Shown in pieces: positions 15,880 to 26,252 of a stretch of DNA of 35,180 nt. The stretch is from assembly GCA_943354165.1 (NCBI GenBank), contig CALRBH010000009.1, positions 1-35,180 on the forward strand, written 5' to 3'. The translations under genes and the position numbers were made by a program. How positions within the stretch are numbered: the first letter of the stretch is position 1; the number at the start of each line of letters is the position of its first letter. Source of the DNA: Candidatus Uhrbacteria bacterium RIFOXYB12_FULL_58_10. Its GTDB lineage: Bacteria > Patescibacteriota > Patescibacteriia > UBA9934 > GWF2-40-263. The notes beneath the pieces were generated by a model. That model was not told the DNA's origin, searched no databases, and saw nothing but the letters and a program-made list of their open reading frames with translations.

Positions 15880-16785
15880 CTACTCCATCCGATCCGGCCA
15901 GTGCGAATCCACTTCAACCGTGAGGTCGATATATACCTTGCTTTGCATCACCATCTCAAGTTCATGGCGTGAGGAAAGGCCGATTTCTTTGATACCCTGG
16001 CCACCCTTGCCGATGATCATGCGTTTGTAGCGTTCATCCGTGGTGATAACGTACGCCTTGATGTAGATGAGATTGTCTGTGCGACGTTCAATCGATTCAA
16101 CTTTTACCGTGACAGAATACGGAACTTCCTCGCGCAGGCGAAGGAAAAGTTTTTCACGGATCAGCTCAGCCACCCAGATCTCACTAGGCATGTTGGTGAG
16201 CTGGCCTTCTGGATAGTATGCGGGGCCTACGGGGAGCTCTTGGAAGATGCGTTCCTTGAGTGCCTCAAGATTGTGCCCCTTGAGCGCAGATACCTCGAAT
16301 GTTTCCCGATAGTCGGGAGAAAGGTCGCGATAGTAGCCGATAAACGGAATCTCGTTCTCTGGGAGGTCGGCCTTGTTGATGATGAGGAACTTTGGCTTCT
16401 TGATAGGAGCGATGAGTTGCATCACTGCTTTTTCTTCCTCGGCAATGGAACGGGTAGGGTCCACCACATACAGAACCACATCGATGTCCTGAAGGGACTG
16501 CATGATGGATTCCGTAAGCTTCTTGGTGAGCCGATCGCCGCCTTTCTGCATGAGCCCAGGGGTGTCGACAAACACAGCCTGGCCTTCTTTAGTGGTCAAA
16601 ATCCCCGTAACCGGAAGACGGGTAGTCTGCGGTTTAGGGGTTGTAATCGCAACCTTTGACCCTACGAGGGCATTAATCAGGGTGGACTTGCCCACGTTGG
16701 AGCGTCCAACCATCACAACAAAGCCGGATTTCTTTGTTGGGGCTGCGTCTTCTGCGGATTCTTCTGAGGTAATCGAGGTAGTCAT
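15880..16785 (-). CDS. era: GTPase Era
   Basis: GRSNVGKST, DTPGL, NKAD and KH-domain IIGKGGQGIKEIG; start MTTSIT at 16785. Confidence 0.95.
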   Translation of the reverse strand: MTTSITSEESAEDAAPTKKSGFVVMVGRSNVGKSTLINALVGSKVAITTPKPQTTRLPVTGILTTKEGQAVFVDTPGLMQKGGDRLTKKLTESIMQSLQDIDVVLYVVDPTRSIAEEEKAVMQLIAPIKKPKFLIINKADLPENEIPFIGYYRDLSPDYRETFEVSALKGHNLEALKERIFQELPVGPAYYPEGQLTNMPSEIWVAELIREKLFLRLREEVPYSVTVKVESIERRTDNLIYIKAYVITTDERYKRMIIGKGGQGIKEIGLSSRHELEMVMQSKVYIDLTVEVDSHWPDRME

Positions 16786-16829
16786 ATGTGCGCAGAGGTT
16801 AGCAGGATTTCCAGATATTGTCACGCCAT

Positions 16830-18167
16830 TTAGGCTTTCCTCACCAACTTGAACACACACTCCACATGTGGCGTATGCGGAAATAGGTCGAGTGCGACGG
16901 CGGATTCGAGCGAATACTTCTCGCCGAGCTTTGCGAACTCTTGGATGAATCGTGTGTAGCTGCATGACACGTAAACGAGTACTGGGGGAGCTACGTTGAG
17001 AATGGTTTCGATAACTTTAGGATGCATCCCGCCGCGCGGTGGGTCGAGGATGACGACGTCTGGGTTGTAGCCCTTCCAGTTGAATGATTCGGCGGTTGAG
17101 GCGAAGTATTCTGCGGTTACGCTGTTTGTCGTGGCGTTCTCTTTCGCACACTCGATGGCTTCGGCGGAAAGTTCAATTCCCATCGTTCGCTTTGCTCCTT
17201 TTGCGAGGGCGAGGGAAAAGAATCCGCTGCCGCAGTAGAGGTCGAGAAGTGTCTTGTTCGAAAGATCGCCGCAGTAATCGCGAACGGCGTCCTGAAGTTT
17301 GGCGGCCATGATTGAGTTCGTCTGGAAGAATGCGTTCGGTGTGATCTTGTAGGAAACGCCGTTCACGGTTTCATGAATCCAAGCATCGCCCTTGAGCGGG
17401 ATGATTTCTTGGGCGATCGACAGGTCTGTTACTGATGCATTGATTCCCCAGACGACGCTCGTTGCGAGATCACCAAGTATATTCGAGAGCTCGTCAAAAG
17501 CCCCGACTACCGACTCCCGACCCCCGACTACCGGCCCCGTGACGATCATTACCATTCGTTCGCCCGTGTTCTTGCCTTCGCGAATCACGCAGTAGCGAAA
17601 GAATCCTTCTTGCGTTTTTGCGTTCCAGAAGGGGAGACCAGTCTTCCTGGTCCACTCGCGAACACGTTTAAGAACTTCGACGGATTGTTCGGATAAAAGA
17701 AAACATGTCTCGAGGTCGAGTGTCGCCCACCACTTGTTTGGCATCTTGAGGCCGAGCTCGCCGTCCTTGCCGAAGACGTAGTCCATTCGGTTGCGGTAGT
17801 AGAACGGTTCCGGGCATGGCATTACCGCGTCGATCGGACACAGGAGGTTTGCTTCTGTGAATGCATTATTGATGCCATGGAGTTTCTCGGTGCGCTGGCG
17901 GGTGTAATCGACGTGCTGCCATTTGCAACCCCCACATGTTCCGGCGTATGGGCAGCGAGGGACGACGCGGTCGGGTGATGGCGTGGTAATCGATTCTAAT
18001 TCCGCGCGCATGCCATCCTTGGTGCGCTTGAACGGCTTCACTTGCACCTCTTCGCCAGGGATGGTTCCGTAGGCGAGAATCGGCTTGCCCTCTGGACGCT
18101 GAATCACACCTGCGCCATCATGCGCAAAGCGTTGGATGATTCCGGTGAGGGATTGGAGGAGTTTCAT
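16830..18167 (-). CDS. rlmD: 23S rRNA (uracil-C5)-methyltransferase, RumA/RlmD/TrmA family
   Basis: TRAM-like N-terminus; CPYAGTCGGCKWQH Fe-S cluster motif; LLDLYCGSGFFSL; DPPRGGMHPKVI; VYVSCSY. Confidence 0.88.
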   Translation of the reverse strand: MKLLQSLTGIIQRFAHDGAGVIQRPEGKPILAYGTIPGEEVQVKPFKRTKDGMRAELESITTPSPDRVVPRCPYAGTCGGCKWQHVDYTRQRTEKLHGINNAFTEANLLCPIDAVMPCPEPFYYRNRMDYVFGKDGELGLKMPNKWWATLDLETCFLLSEQSVEVLKRVREWTRKTGLPFWNAKTQEGFFRYCVIREGKNTGERMVMIVTGPVVGGRESVVGAFDELSNILGDLATSVVWGINASVTDLSIAQEIIPLKGDAWIHETVNGVSYKITPNAFFQTNSIMAAKLQDAVRDYCGDLSNKTLLDLYCGSGFFSLALAKGAKRTMGIELSAEAIECAKENATTNSVTAEYFASTAESFNWKGYNPDVVILDPPRGGMHPKVIETILNVAPPVLVYVSCSYTRFIQEFAKLGEKYSLESAVALDLFPHTPHVECVFKLVRKA

Positions 18168-18278
18168 AAGTGTGCGGTTTGGGTTGTAAGGGTTGTAAGG
18201 GCGGTAAGGTAAGTAAGGGGAACAAAGTTCCCCGACAGCCCATTACAACCCTTACTCCCCTTATCACCCCACGTTTTT

Positions 18279-18728
18279 ATGCAAATCATTGCGCACAACA
18301 TTCGTTCGCTCCACAACGTCGGTTCCGTCTTTCGGAGCGCGGATGCGTTTGGCGTTTTGAAAATCTACCTTACTGGATACACGGGAACTCCGCCACGGAA
18401 GGAGATCGCGAAGACGGCGCTTGGGAGTGAGGACCGGGTGGCCTGGGAACATCGAGAAGATGTGTCCGCTTTGATTACCGAACTTAAGGCGGCTGGTCAA
18501 ACGGTGTATGCGCTCGATAATCGGAAGGGGGCCATCGATATTCAAAACATTCCATCGAACGACAAGATCGCGTTGGTGCTAGGAAGCGAAGTCGAAGGGG
18601 TACCGGAAGACGTTCTCGCGGCCTGCGATGGGACCATCGAAATCTTGCTGCCTGGAGCGAAACGGTCGCTGAACGTGTCTGTCGCAACGGGCATTGCCCT
18701 CTTTGCCCTCACCAGCAAAAAAGAGTAG
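18279..18728 (+). CDS. TrmH/SpoU-family RNA 2'-O-methyltransferase
   Basis: HNIRSLHNVGSVFRSADAFG; ALVLGSEVEGV; LPGAKRSLNVSVATGIALF. Confidence 0.93.
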   Translation: MQIIAHNIRSLHNVGSVFRSADAFGVLKIYLTGYTGTPPRKEIAKTALGSEDRVAWEHREDVSALITELKAAGQTVYALDNRKGAIDIQNIPSNDKIALVLGSEVEGVPEDVLAACDGTIEILLPGAKRSLNVSVATGIALFALTSKKE

Positions 18729-18741
18729 GATAGAGGGAATT

Positions 18742-19446
18742 ATGCTGAGCATCGTTATCCCCACAAAAGATGAGGAAGCCTGTTTGCCACGGCTTCTTTC
18801 TTCTATTCGTGCGCAATCTGTCCCGCCACATGAGATCATTGTGGCAGATGCGGGCTCAACGGATAAGACGCGCGAGATCGCTATGAAGTTTGGGGCGCAA
18901 ATCGTTGAAGGGGGAATGCCAGGCCCAGGACGGAATACCGGAGCACGAGAAGCGACAAGTGATTTCGTTTTGTTTCTCGATGCCGATGTCGTTCTTGATG
19001 ATCCAAAGTTTCTTGAACAGGCCATGGAGGAGATGGTGCGCCGTGAACTCGATCTTGCAACGTGTGACGTGTTTCCCATTTCGGACTCCATGCAGGATAA
19101 GCTCATGCATTCGGCCTATAACAAGTATGTTCGCGCCGTACGGCCATTGATCCCGCATGCGCCCGGTTTTTGCATGCTCGTTCGTCGATCGACCCATGAA
19201 GCGATTCACGGATTCGACGAAACCGTCACGTTCTGTGAGGACCATGATTATGCGCGACGTGCCGCAAAAGTTGGCCGGTTTGGATTTCTCGATGTGAAGA
19301 TCCCTGTGTCAGTTCGTCGATTGAATCGCGATGGACGCGCATCTATCGCCATGAAGTTCATGCTGGCAGAACTACACCTCGCAACGCTCGGCCCGATTCG
19401 GCATGATGCGTTTAAGTATTCGTTCGGGCATAAGCAGAAGGGGTAA
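18742..19446 (+). CDS. Glycosyltransferase family 2
   Basis: MLSIVIPTKDEEACLPRLLSSI; DADVVL; start at 18742. Confidence 0.9.
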   Translation: MLSIVIPTKDEEACLPRLLSSIRAQSVPPHEIIVADAGSTDKTREIAMKFGAQIVEGGMPGPGRNTGAREATSDFVLFLDADVVLDDPKFLEQAMEEMVRRELDLATCDVFPISDSMQDKLMHSAYNKYVRAVRPLIPHAPGFCMLVRRSTHEAIHGFDETVTFCEDHDYARRAAKVGRFGFLDVKIPVSVRRLNRDGRASIAMKFMLAELHLATLGPIRHDAFKYSFGHKQKG

Positions 19447-19493
19447 GCCCTCCTACGCTAAGGCTTCGGAGGGTAGACTGTTGTCTAGGGGAT

Positions 19494-20063
19494 ATGCAAG
19501 AAATCATTGCACGAATTCAATATCGTCACATCCATCTTTCCGCAGCGGACGTTGCTACGCTGTTCGGGCACGGTCATAAGTTTTCTGCACCGGTTCCGCT
19601 CTCGCACAAGGGACAATCCATCTATGCCGAGTCCGTGACGATTGTGGGAGAAAACGGTATGCTGGATGGGGTAAGGGTGCTTGGCCCTTCACGTGATGTC
19701 ACGCAACTTGAACTCTCCTCGTCCGATGCCTTCGCGATCGGGATCGATGCTCCGGTACGCATCTCTGGAGACCTGGGGAGAGCCGCCGCAACCGTCGAAA
19801 TACGGGGTCCACACGGAAAAGTTCGGCGCAAATGTGCCATCGTCCCAGCCCGGCACCTCCACGTGTCGGATGCGACCGCAAAAAAACTGAAGTTGGCCCA
19901 CCACGATGTCGTAACCTTGCAAACTCACTCAGGCACGCCGATCCTGCATGTTCTGGTACGAGTCCATTCTACATTTGCCAACGAGTTCCATCTTTCTACA
20001 GACGAAGCCGCAATTTTCTGGCTAGAAACCGGTGACGTTATCCATATCGCTCCCGAATTATGA
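19494..20063 (+). CDS. pduL: PduL-like phosphate acyltransferase
   Basis: RHIHLSAADVATLFG; GPSRDVTQLELS; ARHLHVS histidine motifs. Confidence 0.85.
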   Translation: MQEIIARIQYRHIHLSAADVATLFGHGHKFSAPVPLSHKGQSIYAESVTIVGENGMLDGVRVLGPSRDVTQLELSSSDAFAIGIDAPVRISGDLGRAAATVEIRGPHGKVRRKCAIVPARHLHVSDATAKKLKLAHHDVVTLQTHSGTPILHVLVRVHSTFANEFHLSTDEAAIFWLETGDVIHIAPEL

Positions 20064-21319
20064 AACATGTCCTTCCGTACTTAGGCGCCCTCGCATTTCT
20101 CCTCATGGCCGCACCGGCCCAGGCGGCAACCATCGATCTTGGGATTACGGGATCTGACATTTCTTTCTCTACAAAGAAGCTGGTCACGGGTGATCATGTT
20201 CGGTTATACGCTGCGGTTCGCAATCATGGTAGCTCGGACGTTTCCGGTTCCGTTGCGTTTTTCCAAGGAACCATCCCTATTGGAGAGTCTCAGGTAATTT
20301 CGGTTCGTGCCGATGGGGTCGCGGAAGAAGTGTACGTGGATTTCGTCGTTCCGAAAGGATCGTTCAACATCCGCGCCGACATAAAAGGAACGGATCCGCA
20401 GGATGAAAATCCAACGAACGATTCAGCCATGACCGGACTTTTCACCCCCATTCTAGATGCAGATCACGATGGAGTTGAAGACGGAGCCGATAATTGTCCA
20501 AACGCGAAAAATTCAGATCAATTAGACGCCGATAAGGATGGGAAAGGAGATGTTTGCGATGAAGATGATGACAATGACGGGCTTTCGGATGATGTGGAGA
20601 AGGAACTTGGGACCAAACCTAATGTCGCTGACACGGACGGTGATGCCGTTTCTGACAAGCAGGATGCATTTCCTACTGATCCGTTGAAAACAAAGGAACC
20701 ACCACCTCCTCCTGCACCGGTCGTAAAGATTGAACCTAAACCGGCCTCTGGCCCATTAGTCGCGAGTGCTGCGACGATCACGGATGAGTCAACTCCAGCA
20801 GTGGTTTCCGTCCCGTCAGAGAAGCTGGAACCGAGTGCCATTAGCTTTTCGCCGTCAGCGGTATTTTCCTGGAAGCGACTCGCTTGGAACAAGTTTGAAC
20901 TGAAGGCGCTTACTCCGTTTGCTCCCGGCTATCGTTTTGAATGGTCGCTTGGAGATGGGGTCGTAAGCAACCGCCACACGCTTGAACACAAATATACGAC
21001 CTCCGGAGATTATGCCATTTCTCTTACCGTGACGGATCCAGACGGGAAGGTCACAAAAGATGAAGCCGTGATTAGTGTCCCATTCTTTATTCTTGAAAAC
21101 CGTGCCGTTCAAGCTATCGTCGGCGTTCTTGGACTGCTTCTGCTTATTGGGCTGTTGGTCGTCGCCCGTTTGGCCATGATGAGTCGGAGGGCACGTAAGG
21201 AAATGAGCGAGGATGCGGGAGATGAAGATGATGTCCAAGTCATTGAAGCATCTGAAATGACTGAGGACGAGGAACTTGAACCTAGCGTGCGCAAACTTCG
21301 CGTACGAGACGAGGGATAG
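20060..21319 (+). CDS. Surface protein with thrombospondin type 3 repeats, PKD domain and C-terminal TM
   Basis: DADHDGVEDGADNCPNAKNSDQLDADKDGKGDVCDEDDDNDGLSDD; PKD-like FEWSLGDGVVSNRHTLEHKYTTSGDYAISLTVTD. Confidence 0.88.
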   Translation: MKHVLPYLGALAFLLMAAPAQAATIDLGITGSDISFSTKKLVTGDHVRLYAAVRNHGSSDVSGSVAFFQGTIPIGESQVISVRADGVAEEVYVDFVVPKGSFNIRADIKGTDPQDENPTNDSAMTGLFTPILDADHDGVEDGADNCPNAKNSDQLDADKDGKGDVCDEDDDNDGLSDDVEKELGTKPNVADTDGDAVSDKQDAFPTDPLKTKEPPPPPAPVVKIEPKPASGPLVASAATITDESTPAVVSVPSEKLEPSAISFSPSAVFSWKRLAWNKFELKALTPFAPGYRFEWSLGDGVVSNRHTLEHKYTTSGDYAISLTVTDPDGKVTKDEAVISVPFFILENRAVQAIVGVLGLLLLIGLLVVARLAMMSRRARKEMSEDAGDEDDVQVIEASEMTEDEELEPSVRKLRVRDEG

Positions 21320-21320
21320 C

Positions 21321-22943
21321 ATGGTGCTCAGGTTTCTCAATAATGAGTCTAAGACGATTGTGGGCGCCGCGAGCATCGTCGGCGTCCTTTCGCTTGTCAG
21401 CCGTGTATTCGGGTTCATCCGCGACCGCGTGCTGTCAGGGACGTTTGGGGCGGGGGATACGCTTGATGCGTATTATGCCGCTTTTAAAGTGCCGGATCTG
21501 TTGTTCGGACTCATTGTTGTTGGATCGCTCTCAGCTGGGTTCATTCCTGTTTTTACCCGCTCCTGGGGAAATTCGGCGACCCGCGCCCGCGCCTGGAGCC
21601 TCACGAATAATATTTTCACGCTCGTCATGAGTGCAATGGCAATTTTGTGTCTCGCTTTGGCCGTCTTTACGCCTGCGCTCGTGCCACTTATTGCTCCTGG
21701 ATTCGCGCCTTGGAAACAAGAATTGGTGGCACAGTTCATGCGCATCATGTTGCTTGCACAGTTCCTCCTCGGCGGTTCCCTTGTCTTTGGGAGTGCGCTG
21801 CAAGGAATGCGACGGTTCGCGCTTTATTCCCTGGCTCCCATCCTCTACAACATTGGTATTATTATCGGAGCCGTTTTTCTTGTCCCGCTGGTTGGAGCTA
21901 TGGGTTTGGCTTGGGGCGTAGTCATCGGAGCCCTCTTCCATATCGCGCTGCAAGCGTACGGGTTATTCGATGCTGGTTTCACGTTTCAACCGAAATTCGC
22001 TCTTCGTGACCGAGAACTTCGTGAAGTGATAGCGCTCACAGGCCCGCGAATGGTGGGGATCGCCGTTTCGCAATTTACTGCTTTTATTCTCATGGTGTTA
22101 GCCACCATGTTGCCTGGGGGGAGTGTGACCATGTTCCAGTTTGCCTACAACATTCAGTTTTTCCCTGTTGGACTGATCGGGGTTTCGTTCGCTATTGCTG
22201 CGTTCCCATCGTTTTCAGAACATCTTGAGAAGCGCGATCACGAAGGGTTCCTGCGCGTGTTCGGCAGCTCGGTTCGCCAGGTTCTCTTTTTCATCTTGCC
22301 GCTCACGGTGCTGTTCCTCGCCGTGCGCGCGCAGATCGTCCGTGTGGTCGTCGGAACGGGCGCATTCGATTGGGCCGCAACGATCGCCACAGCCGATGCG
22401 CTCGCGTTCTTCGCCCTCTCATTTGTCTCCCAGTGTCTGGTGTATCTCCTCGCCCGCGTGTTTTTCGCCCTGCACGATACTGTGACACCGCTTGTCGCCG
22501 GACTCGTGGCCGGGCTCGTCGGGATCCTCGCGGCCTTCACGCTGCGTGACACGCTTGGGATCGGAGGGCTCGCCGCGGCCTTTACGCTCGCGTCCTACGT
22601 GAACTTGCTCCTCTTATGGATTCCGCTGCGCCAACGGTTCGGTTCGCTCGGAGAAGCGTCGTGGCTGCCATCGGTTTACAAATCACTCGCCTCCGCCATC
22701 TTCGCGTTTATCCTCATGTATGGAACGAAGAACTTTCTTTCGTCTTTCGTGAACCTGGATACGTTCTGGAGCGTGTTCTTACATGGGTTCATTTCCGGCA
22801 TGGTCGGGCTCGCGGGCTACGTCCTCTCCGCACATCTCATGCGCAGCAGCGAACTTAAAGACGTCATCGCCGGCTTAAGACTCCGCATCCGCCGCAATGC
22901 CTCGCCGATCGAAGCCGTTGCCCCTGATACGACGGTGGTGTAG
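21321..22943 (+). CDS. murJ: Lipid II flippase MurJ
   Basis: MVN/MurJ-type multi-TM; SLVSRVFGFIRDRVLSGTFGAGDTLDAYYAAFKVPDLLF. Confidence 0.93.
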   Translation: MVLRFLNNESKTIVGAASIVGVLSLVSRVFGFIRDRVLSGTFGAGDTLDAYYAAFKVPDLLFGLIVVGSLSAGFIPVFTRSWGNSATRARAWSLTNNIFTLVMSAMAILCLALAVFTPALVPLIAPGFAPWKQELVAQFMRIMLLAQFLLGGSLVFGSALQGMRRFALYSLAPILYNIGIIIGAVFLVPLVGAMGLAWGVVIGALFHIALQAYGLFDAGFTFQPKFALRDRELREVIALTGPRMVGIAVSQFTAFILMVLATMLPGGSVTMFQFAYNIQFFPVGLIGVSFAIAAFPSFSEHLEKRDHEGFLRVFGSSVRQVLFFILPLTVLFLAVRAQIVRVVVGTGAFDWAATIATADALAFFALSFVSQCLVYLLARVFFALHDTVTPLVAGLVAGLVGILAAFTLRDTLGIGGLAAAFTLASYVNLLLLWIPLRQRFGSLGEASWLPSVYKSLASAIFAFILMYGTKNFLSSFVNLDTFWSVFLHGFISGMVGLAGYVLSAHLMRSSELKDVIAGLRLRIRRNASPIEAVAPDTTVV

Positions 22944-22956
22944 GTTGTGCATTGAT

Positions 22957-24861
22957 ATGAACTCTACCGCCCAAGTCCGCGCCAAATTCCTCAACTACTT
23001 CAAGTCCAAAGGTCATGCGATTATCGCGTCGGCACCTTTGGTTCCGGAGAATGATCCATCGACGCTCTTTACCGGTTCCGGCATGCAGCCGATGGTTCCG
23101 TTTCTGCTTGGTGAGAAGCATCCGCTTGGAACTCGTATCGCCGATTCTCAGAAGTGTTTCCGATCGCAGGATATCGAAGAAGTGGGCGACAATCGTCACA
23201 CGACGTTTTTCGAAATGCTTGGGAACTGGTCGCTTGGTGATTATTTCAAGAAGGAACAGATTCCATGGATGTTTGAGTTCCTCACGGGCGAACTTGGGCT
23301 CGATGCCAGCAAGTTGTTCGTAACCGTGTTCCGCGGATCGCCTGATCTTGGGATTTCACGCGACGATGAGGCCGTCATGCTTTGGCAGGCCGCGTTTTCG
23401 TCGAAGGGAGTTGATGCGAAGGATATCGATCACTCGGAACGTGATGGCATGCAGGGTGGGCGCATCTTCTATTATCCAGAGAAGAAAAACTGGTGGAGTC
23501 GCGCTGGCGTTCCAGAAAAGATGCCGGTTGGCGAACTTGGTGGTCCTGACACGGAAATGTTTTGGGATTTCGGCGCCGATCGCGGGTTGCACGAATCTTC
23601 GGCTTGGAAGAGCGAGCCATGCCATGTGAACTGCGATTGCGGGCGTTTTGTCGAAATCGGCAATAACGTGTTCATGCAGTACATAAAGAAGGAGAGCGGC
23701 TTCGAGCTTCTTCCGAAGGCGAATGTCGACTTCGGAGGCGGGCTTGAGCGCATGGCGGCTGCGGTGAACAACGATCCGGATGTGTTCCGCATCGACCTTT
23801 TCGACGGGGCTCGCACGGTTCTCGAAGCGGCTTCGAGTAAGAAATACGGGGCCAATGAAGCGGATACGTTTGCGTTCCGCGTGGTGCTCGACCATGTCCG
23901 TGCTGCGACATTTTTGATTTGCGATGGCGTGTTGCCGTCGAATAAAGATCAGGGTTACTTCGTCCGCCGCTTGATTCGTCGCGCCGTGCGTTTCGCTCGC
24001 CGACTTGGCGTGTCTGGAAGCGTCGTGCGCGACGTCTCAGCTTCGTTTATCGATGTTTACGCCGATGCGTACCCTGACCTGTCGTCGAAGCGGGATGCGA
24101 TTCTCTCGGCTCTCGAAATGGAAGAGGGGAAGTTTGCGAAGACGGTCGAGCAGGGACTGAAGGAATTGAAGCGTGTTTTCGAAAAGACAGGCGGCTTTAC
24201 CGCTGTCGACGCATTCAACCTGTATCAGTCTTACGGATTTCCATTGGAACTCACGGTCGAGGAATTGCAACGCTCGCACAACCTCACGGTAGACGCCGAT
24301 GTGTTCCGTGCCGAATTTAAAAAGCACCAAGACCTCTCACGCGCTGGCTCCGAACAGAAATTCGCCGGCGGGCTCGCGGATCATTCTGCGGAGACGACGC
24401 GTTTGCATACAGCAACTCATCTTCTTCATCAGGCGCTTCGCATGGTGCTCGGCGATCATGTGCAGCAGAAGGGAAGTAACATCACTGCGGAACGGTTGCG
24501 CTTCGACTTTTCGCATCCGGAAAAAATGACGCCTGAGCAAATCGTGAAGGTGCAAGAGTTGGTGAATGGAGCTATCGCGAAAGATTTCCCGGTGAACTTC
24601 GAACTAATGGACACGGAGGCGGCAAAAACCGCTGGGGCCATCGGACTATTTGAAGATAAGTACGCGTCGATTGGTGGGAAGATCAAGGTGTATACCGTCG
24701 GTCACATGAATGGCGGAGAATGGTTTAGCCGGGAGGTTTGCGGGGGACCCCATGTATCCAGTACTGGAGAGCTCGGAACATTGACCATCCAGAAGGAAGA
24801 GGCTGTCGCTGCGGGGGTTCGACGCATCAAGGCAATCGTTTCCGGGACAATTACCGCTTAA
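22957..24861 (+). CDS. alaS: Alanine--tRNA ligase, short form
   Basis: MNSTAQVRAKFLNYFKSKGH; FTGSGMQPMVPFLLG; TATHLLHQALR; CGGPHVSSTGELG; ends shortly after the SAD editing domain. Confidence 0.95.
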   Translation: MNSTAQVRAKFLNYFKSKGHAIIASAPLVPENDPSTLFTGSGMQPMVPFLLGEKHPLGTRIADSQKCFRSQDIEEVGDNRHTTFFEMLGNWSLGDYFKKEQIPWMFEFLTGELGLDASKLFVTVFRGSPDLGISRDDEAVMLWQAAFSSKGVDAKDIDHSERDGMQGGRIFYYPEKKNWWSRAGVPEKMPVGELGGPDTEMFWDFGADRGLHESSAWKSEPCHVNCDCGRFVEIGNNVFMQYIKKESGFELLPKANVDFGGGLERMAAAVNNDPDVFRIDLFDGARTVLEAASSKKYGANEADTFAFRVVLDHVRAATFLICDGVLPSNKDQGYFVRRLIRRAVRFARRLGVSGSVVRDVSASFIDVYADAYPDLSSKRDAILSALEMEEGKFAKTVEQGLKELKRVFEKTGGFTAVDAFNLYQSYGFPLELTVEELQRSHNLTVDADVFRAEFKKHQDLSRAGSEQKFAGGLADHSAETTRLHTATHLLHQALRMVLGDHVQQKGSNITAERLRFDFSHPEKMTPEQIVKVQELVNGAIAKDFPVNFELMDTEAAKTAGAIGLFEDKYASIGGKIKVYTVGHMNGGEWFSREVCGGPHVSSTGELGTLTIQKEEAVAAGVRRIKAIVSGTITA

Positions 24862-24904
24862 TCTAGCCGAATAATTCATCCACAGCTCAGCCTGATGCAA
24901 TCCA

Positions 24905-24933
24905 TTGACACTCGGAAAGGCCGCGTATATAAT
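24905..24933 (+). promoter_or_regulatory. Consensus sigma70 promoter of the infA/ribosomal protein operon
   Basis: TTGACA-N17-TATAAT. Confidence 0.85.
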
Positions 24934-25001
24934 GCGCGCACCTCACATAGCCCAGGTCAGCTTGCAACTTTTAGGCTCAGATGATAGGATTTCGCCGATC
25001 T

Positions 25002-25232
25002 ATGAGTCAATCAGAGCAGGCGACAAAACAGTTTATCGAAATGCGCGGAACGGTGGAGGAGCTCCTTCCGTCCGCAAGCTTCAAAATTCGGATTGAGAAC
25101 GGCCAGACTATTCTCGGCCATCTCTCCGGAAAGATGAGAATGAACCGCATTCGCATCCTTCCTGGCGACGACGTGAAAGTGGAACTCAGCCCGTACGACC
25201 TTACAAAGGGTCGCATCGTGTATCGGTTCTAA
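25002..25232 (+). CDS. infA: Translation initiation factor IF-1
   Basis: [62 protein letters not shown]. Confidence 0.96.
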   Translation: MSQSEQATKQFIEMRGTVEELLPSASFKIRIENGQTILGHLSGKMRMNRIRILPGDDVKVELSPYDLTKGRIVYRF

Positions 25233-25293
25233 CCTTGCGTCTCGACCTGGATGTCTTCTACATAATCGGTATTGGTGAACCACACTTCTTGTT

Positions 25294-25407
25294 ATGAAAG
25301 TGCGCGCGTCCGTAAAAAGTGTTTGCCGTGACTGTAAGGTCCTTCGTCGTAAGGGCCGCGTTGTCGTTTCCTGCAAAAACCCGCGCCATAAGCAGCGTCA
25401 GGGGTAA
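25294..25407 (+). CDS. rpmJ: 50S ribosomal protein L36
   Basis: [37 protein letters not shown]; below the ORF-track length cut-off. Confidence 0.96.
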   Translation: MKVRASVKSVCRDCKVLRRKGRVVVSCKNPRHKQRQG

Positions 25408-25419
25408 TCATCCTATATT

Positions 25420-25806
25420 ATGGCTCGTATCGCTGGTGTTACAATCCCTGCAAACAAGCGCGTAGTTATTGCGCTGACTTACATTTACGGTGTCGGTCTT
25501 ACCACGGCTAAGAAGGTACTTAAGGAAACCGGCGTGGATGAAAACATCCGCGTGAAGGACCTTAAGGAAGAGCAGGTGAACGCGCTCCGCACGCTTCTTG
25601 AAAAAGGACACAAGCTTGAAGGTGACTTGCGCCGTGAGGTGCTCGGAAACATCAAGCGCTTGCGCGACATCGTCTGCTACCGTGGAACACGCCACATGAA
25701 GAAGCTCCCAGTCCACGGCCAGCGCACACGTACGAACTCTCGTACGATTCGCGGAAACGTTCGCCGCACTACTGGATCCGGAAAGCGTATTCTGACCAAG
25801 ACCTAA
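25420..25806 (+). CDS. rpsM: 30S ribosomal protein S13
   Basis: [26 protein letters not shown]...[22 protein letters not shown]. Confidence 0.97.
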   Translation: MARIAGVTIPANKRVVIALTYIYGVGLTTAKKVLKETGVDENIRVKDLKEEQVNALRTLLEKGHKLEGDLRREVLGNIKRLRDIVCYRGTRHMKKLPVHGQRTRTNSRTIRGNVRRTTGSGKRILTKT

Positions 25807-25812
25807 GCCCCT

Positions 25813-26244
25813 ATGGCATCTGAAAAAAAGGAACAAGTTGAAGCCGTCGCTGTCGCGCCTAAGCCGCGCGCCAACAAGAAGGCCAAGGTCGTCCGATCTG
25901 TGCCCGTTGGCTGCTGCTACGTGCAGGCGACGTTCAATAACACGATCGTCACGCTTACGGATCTCAACGGCAACGTGCTCGCGGCTTCGTCCGCTGGTGC
26001 CTGCGGATTCCGCGGTCCTAAGAAGGCTACGCCTTACGCCGCTTCTGTCATCGTGAAAACGGTCACAGAGAAGGTGAAGGAGTCCGGCCTCAAGGACGTG
26101 AATGTGTTCGTGAAAGGTGTAGGAGGCGGCCGCGACAGTGCGGTGCGTGCGCTCAACGCCAACGGACTGAACGTCCTCAACCTGCGCGATGTGACTCCAC
26201 TTCCGCATAACGGCTGCCGCGCCTCTCGTGCGCGTCGCGTCTAA
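25813..26244 (+). CDS. rpsK: 30S ribosomal protein S11
   Basis: YVQATFNNTIVTLTDLNGNVL...GPKKATPYAA...PHNGCRASRARRV. Confidence 0.97.
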   Translation: MASEKKEQVEAVAVAPKPRANKKAKVVRSVPVGCCYVQATFNNTIVTLTDLNGNVLAASSAGACGFRGPKKATPYAASVIVKTVTEKVKESGLKDVNVFVKGVGGGRDSAVRALNANGLNVLNLRDVTPLPHNGCRASRARRV

Positions 26245-26252
26245 CCCCAGAT

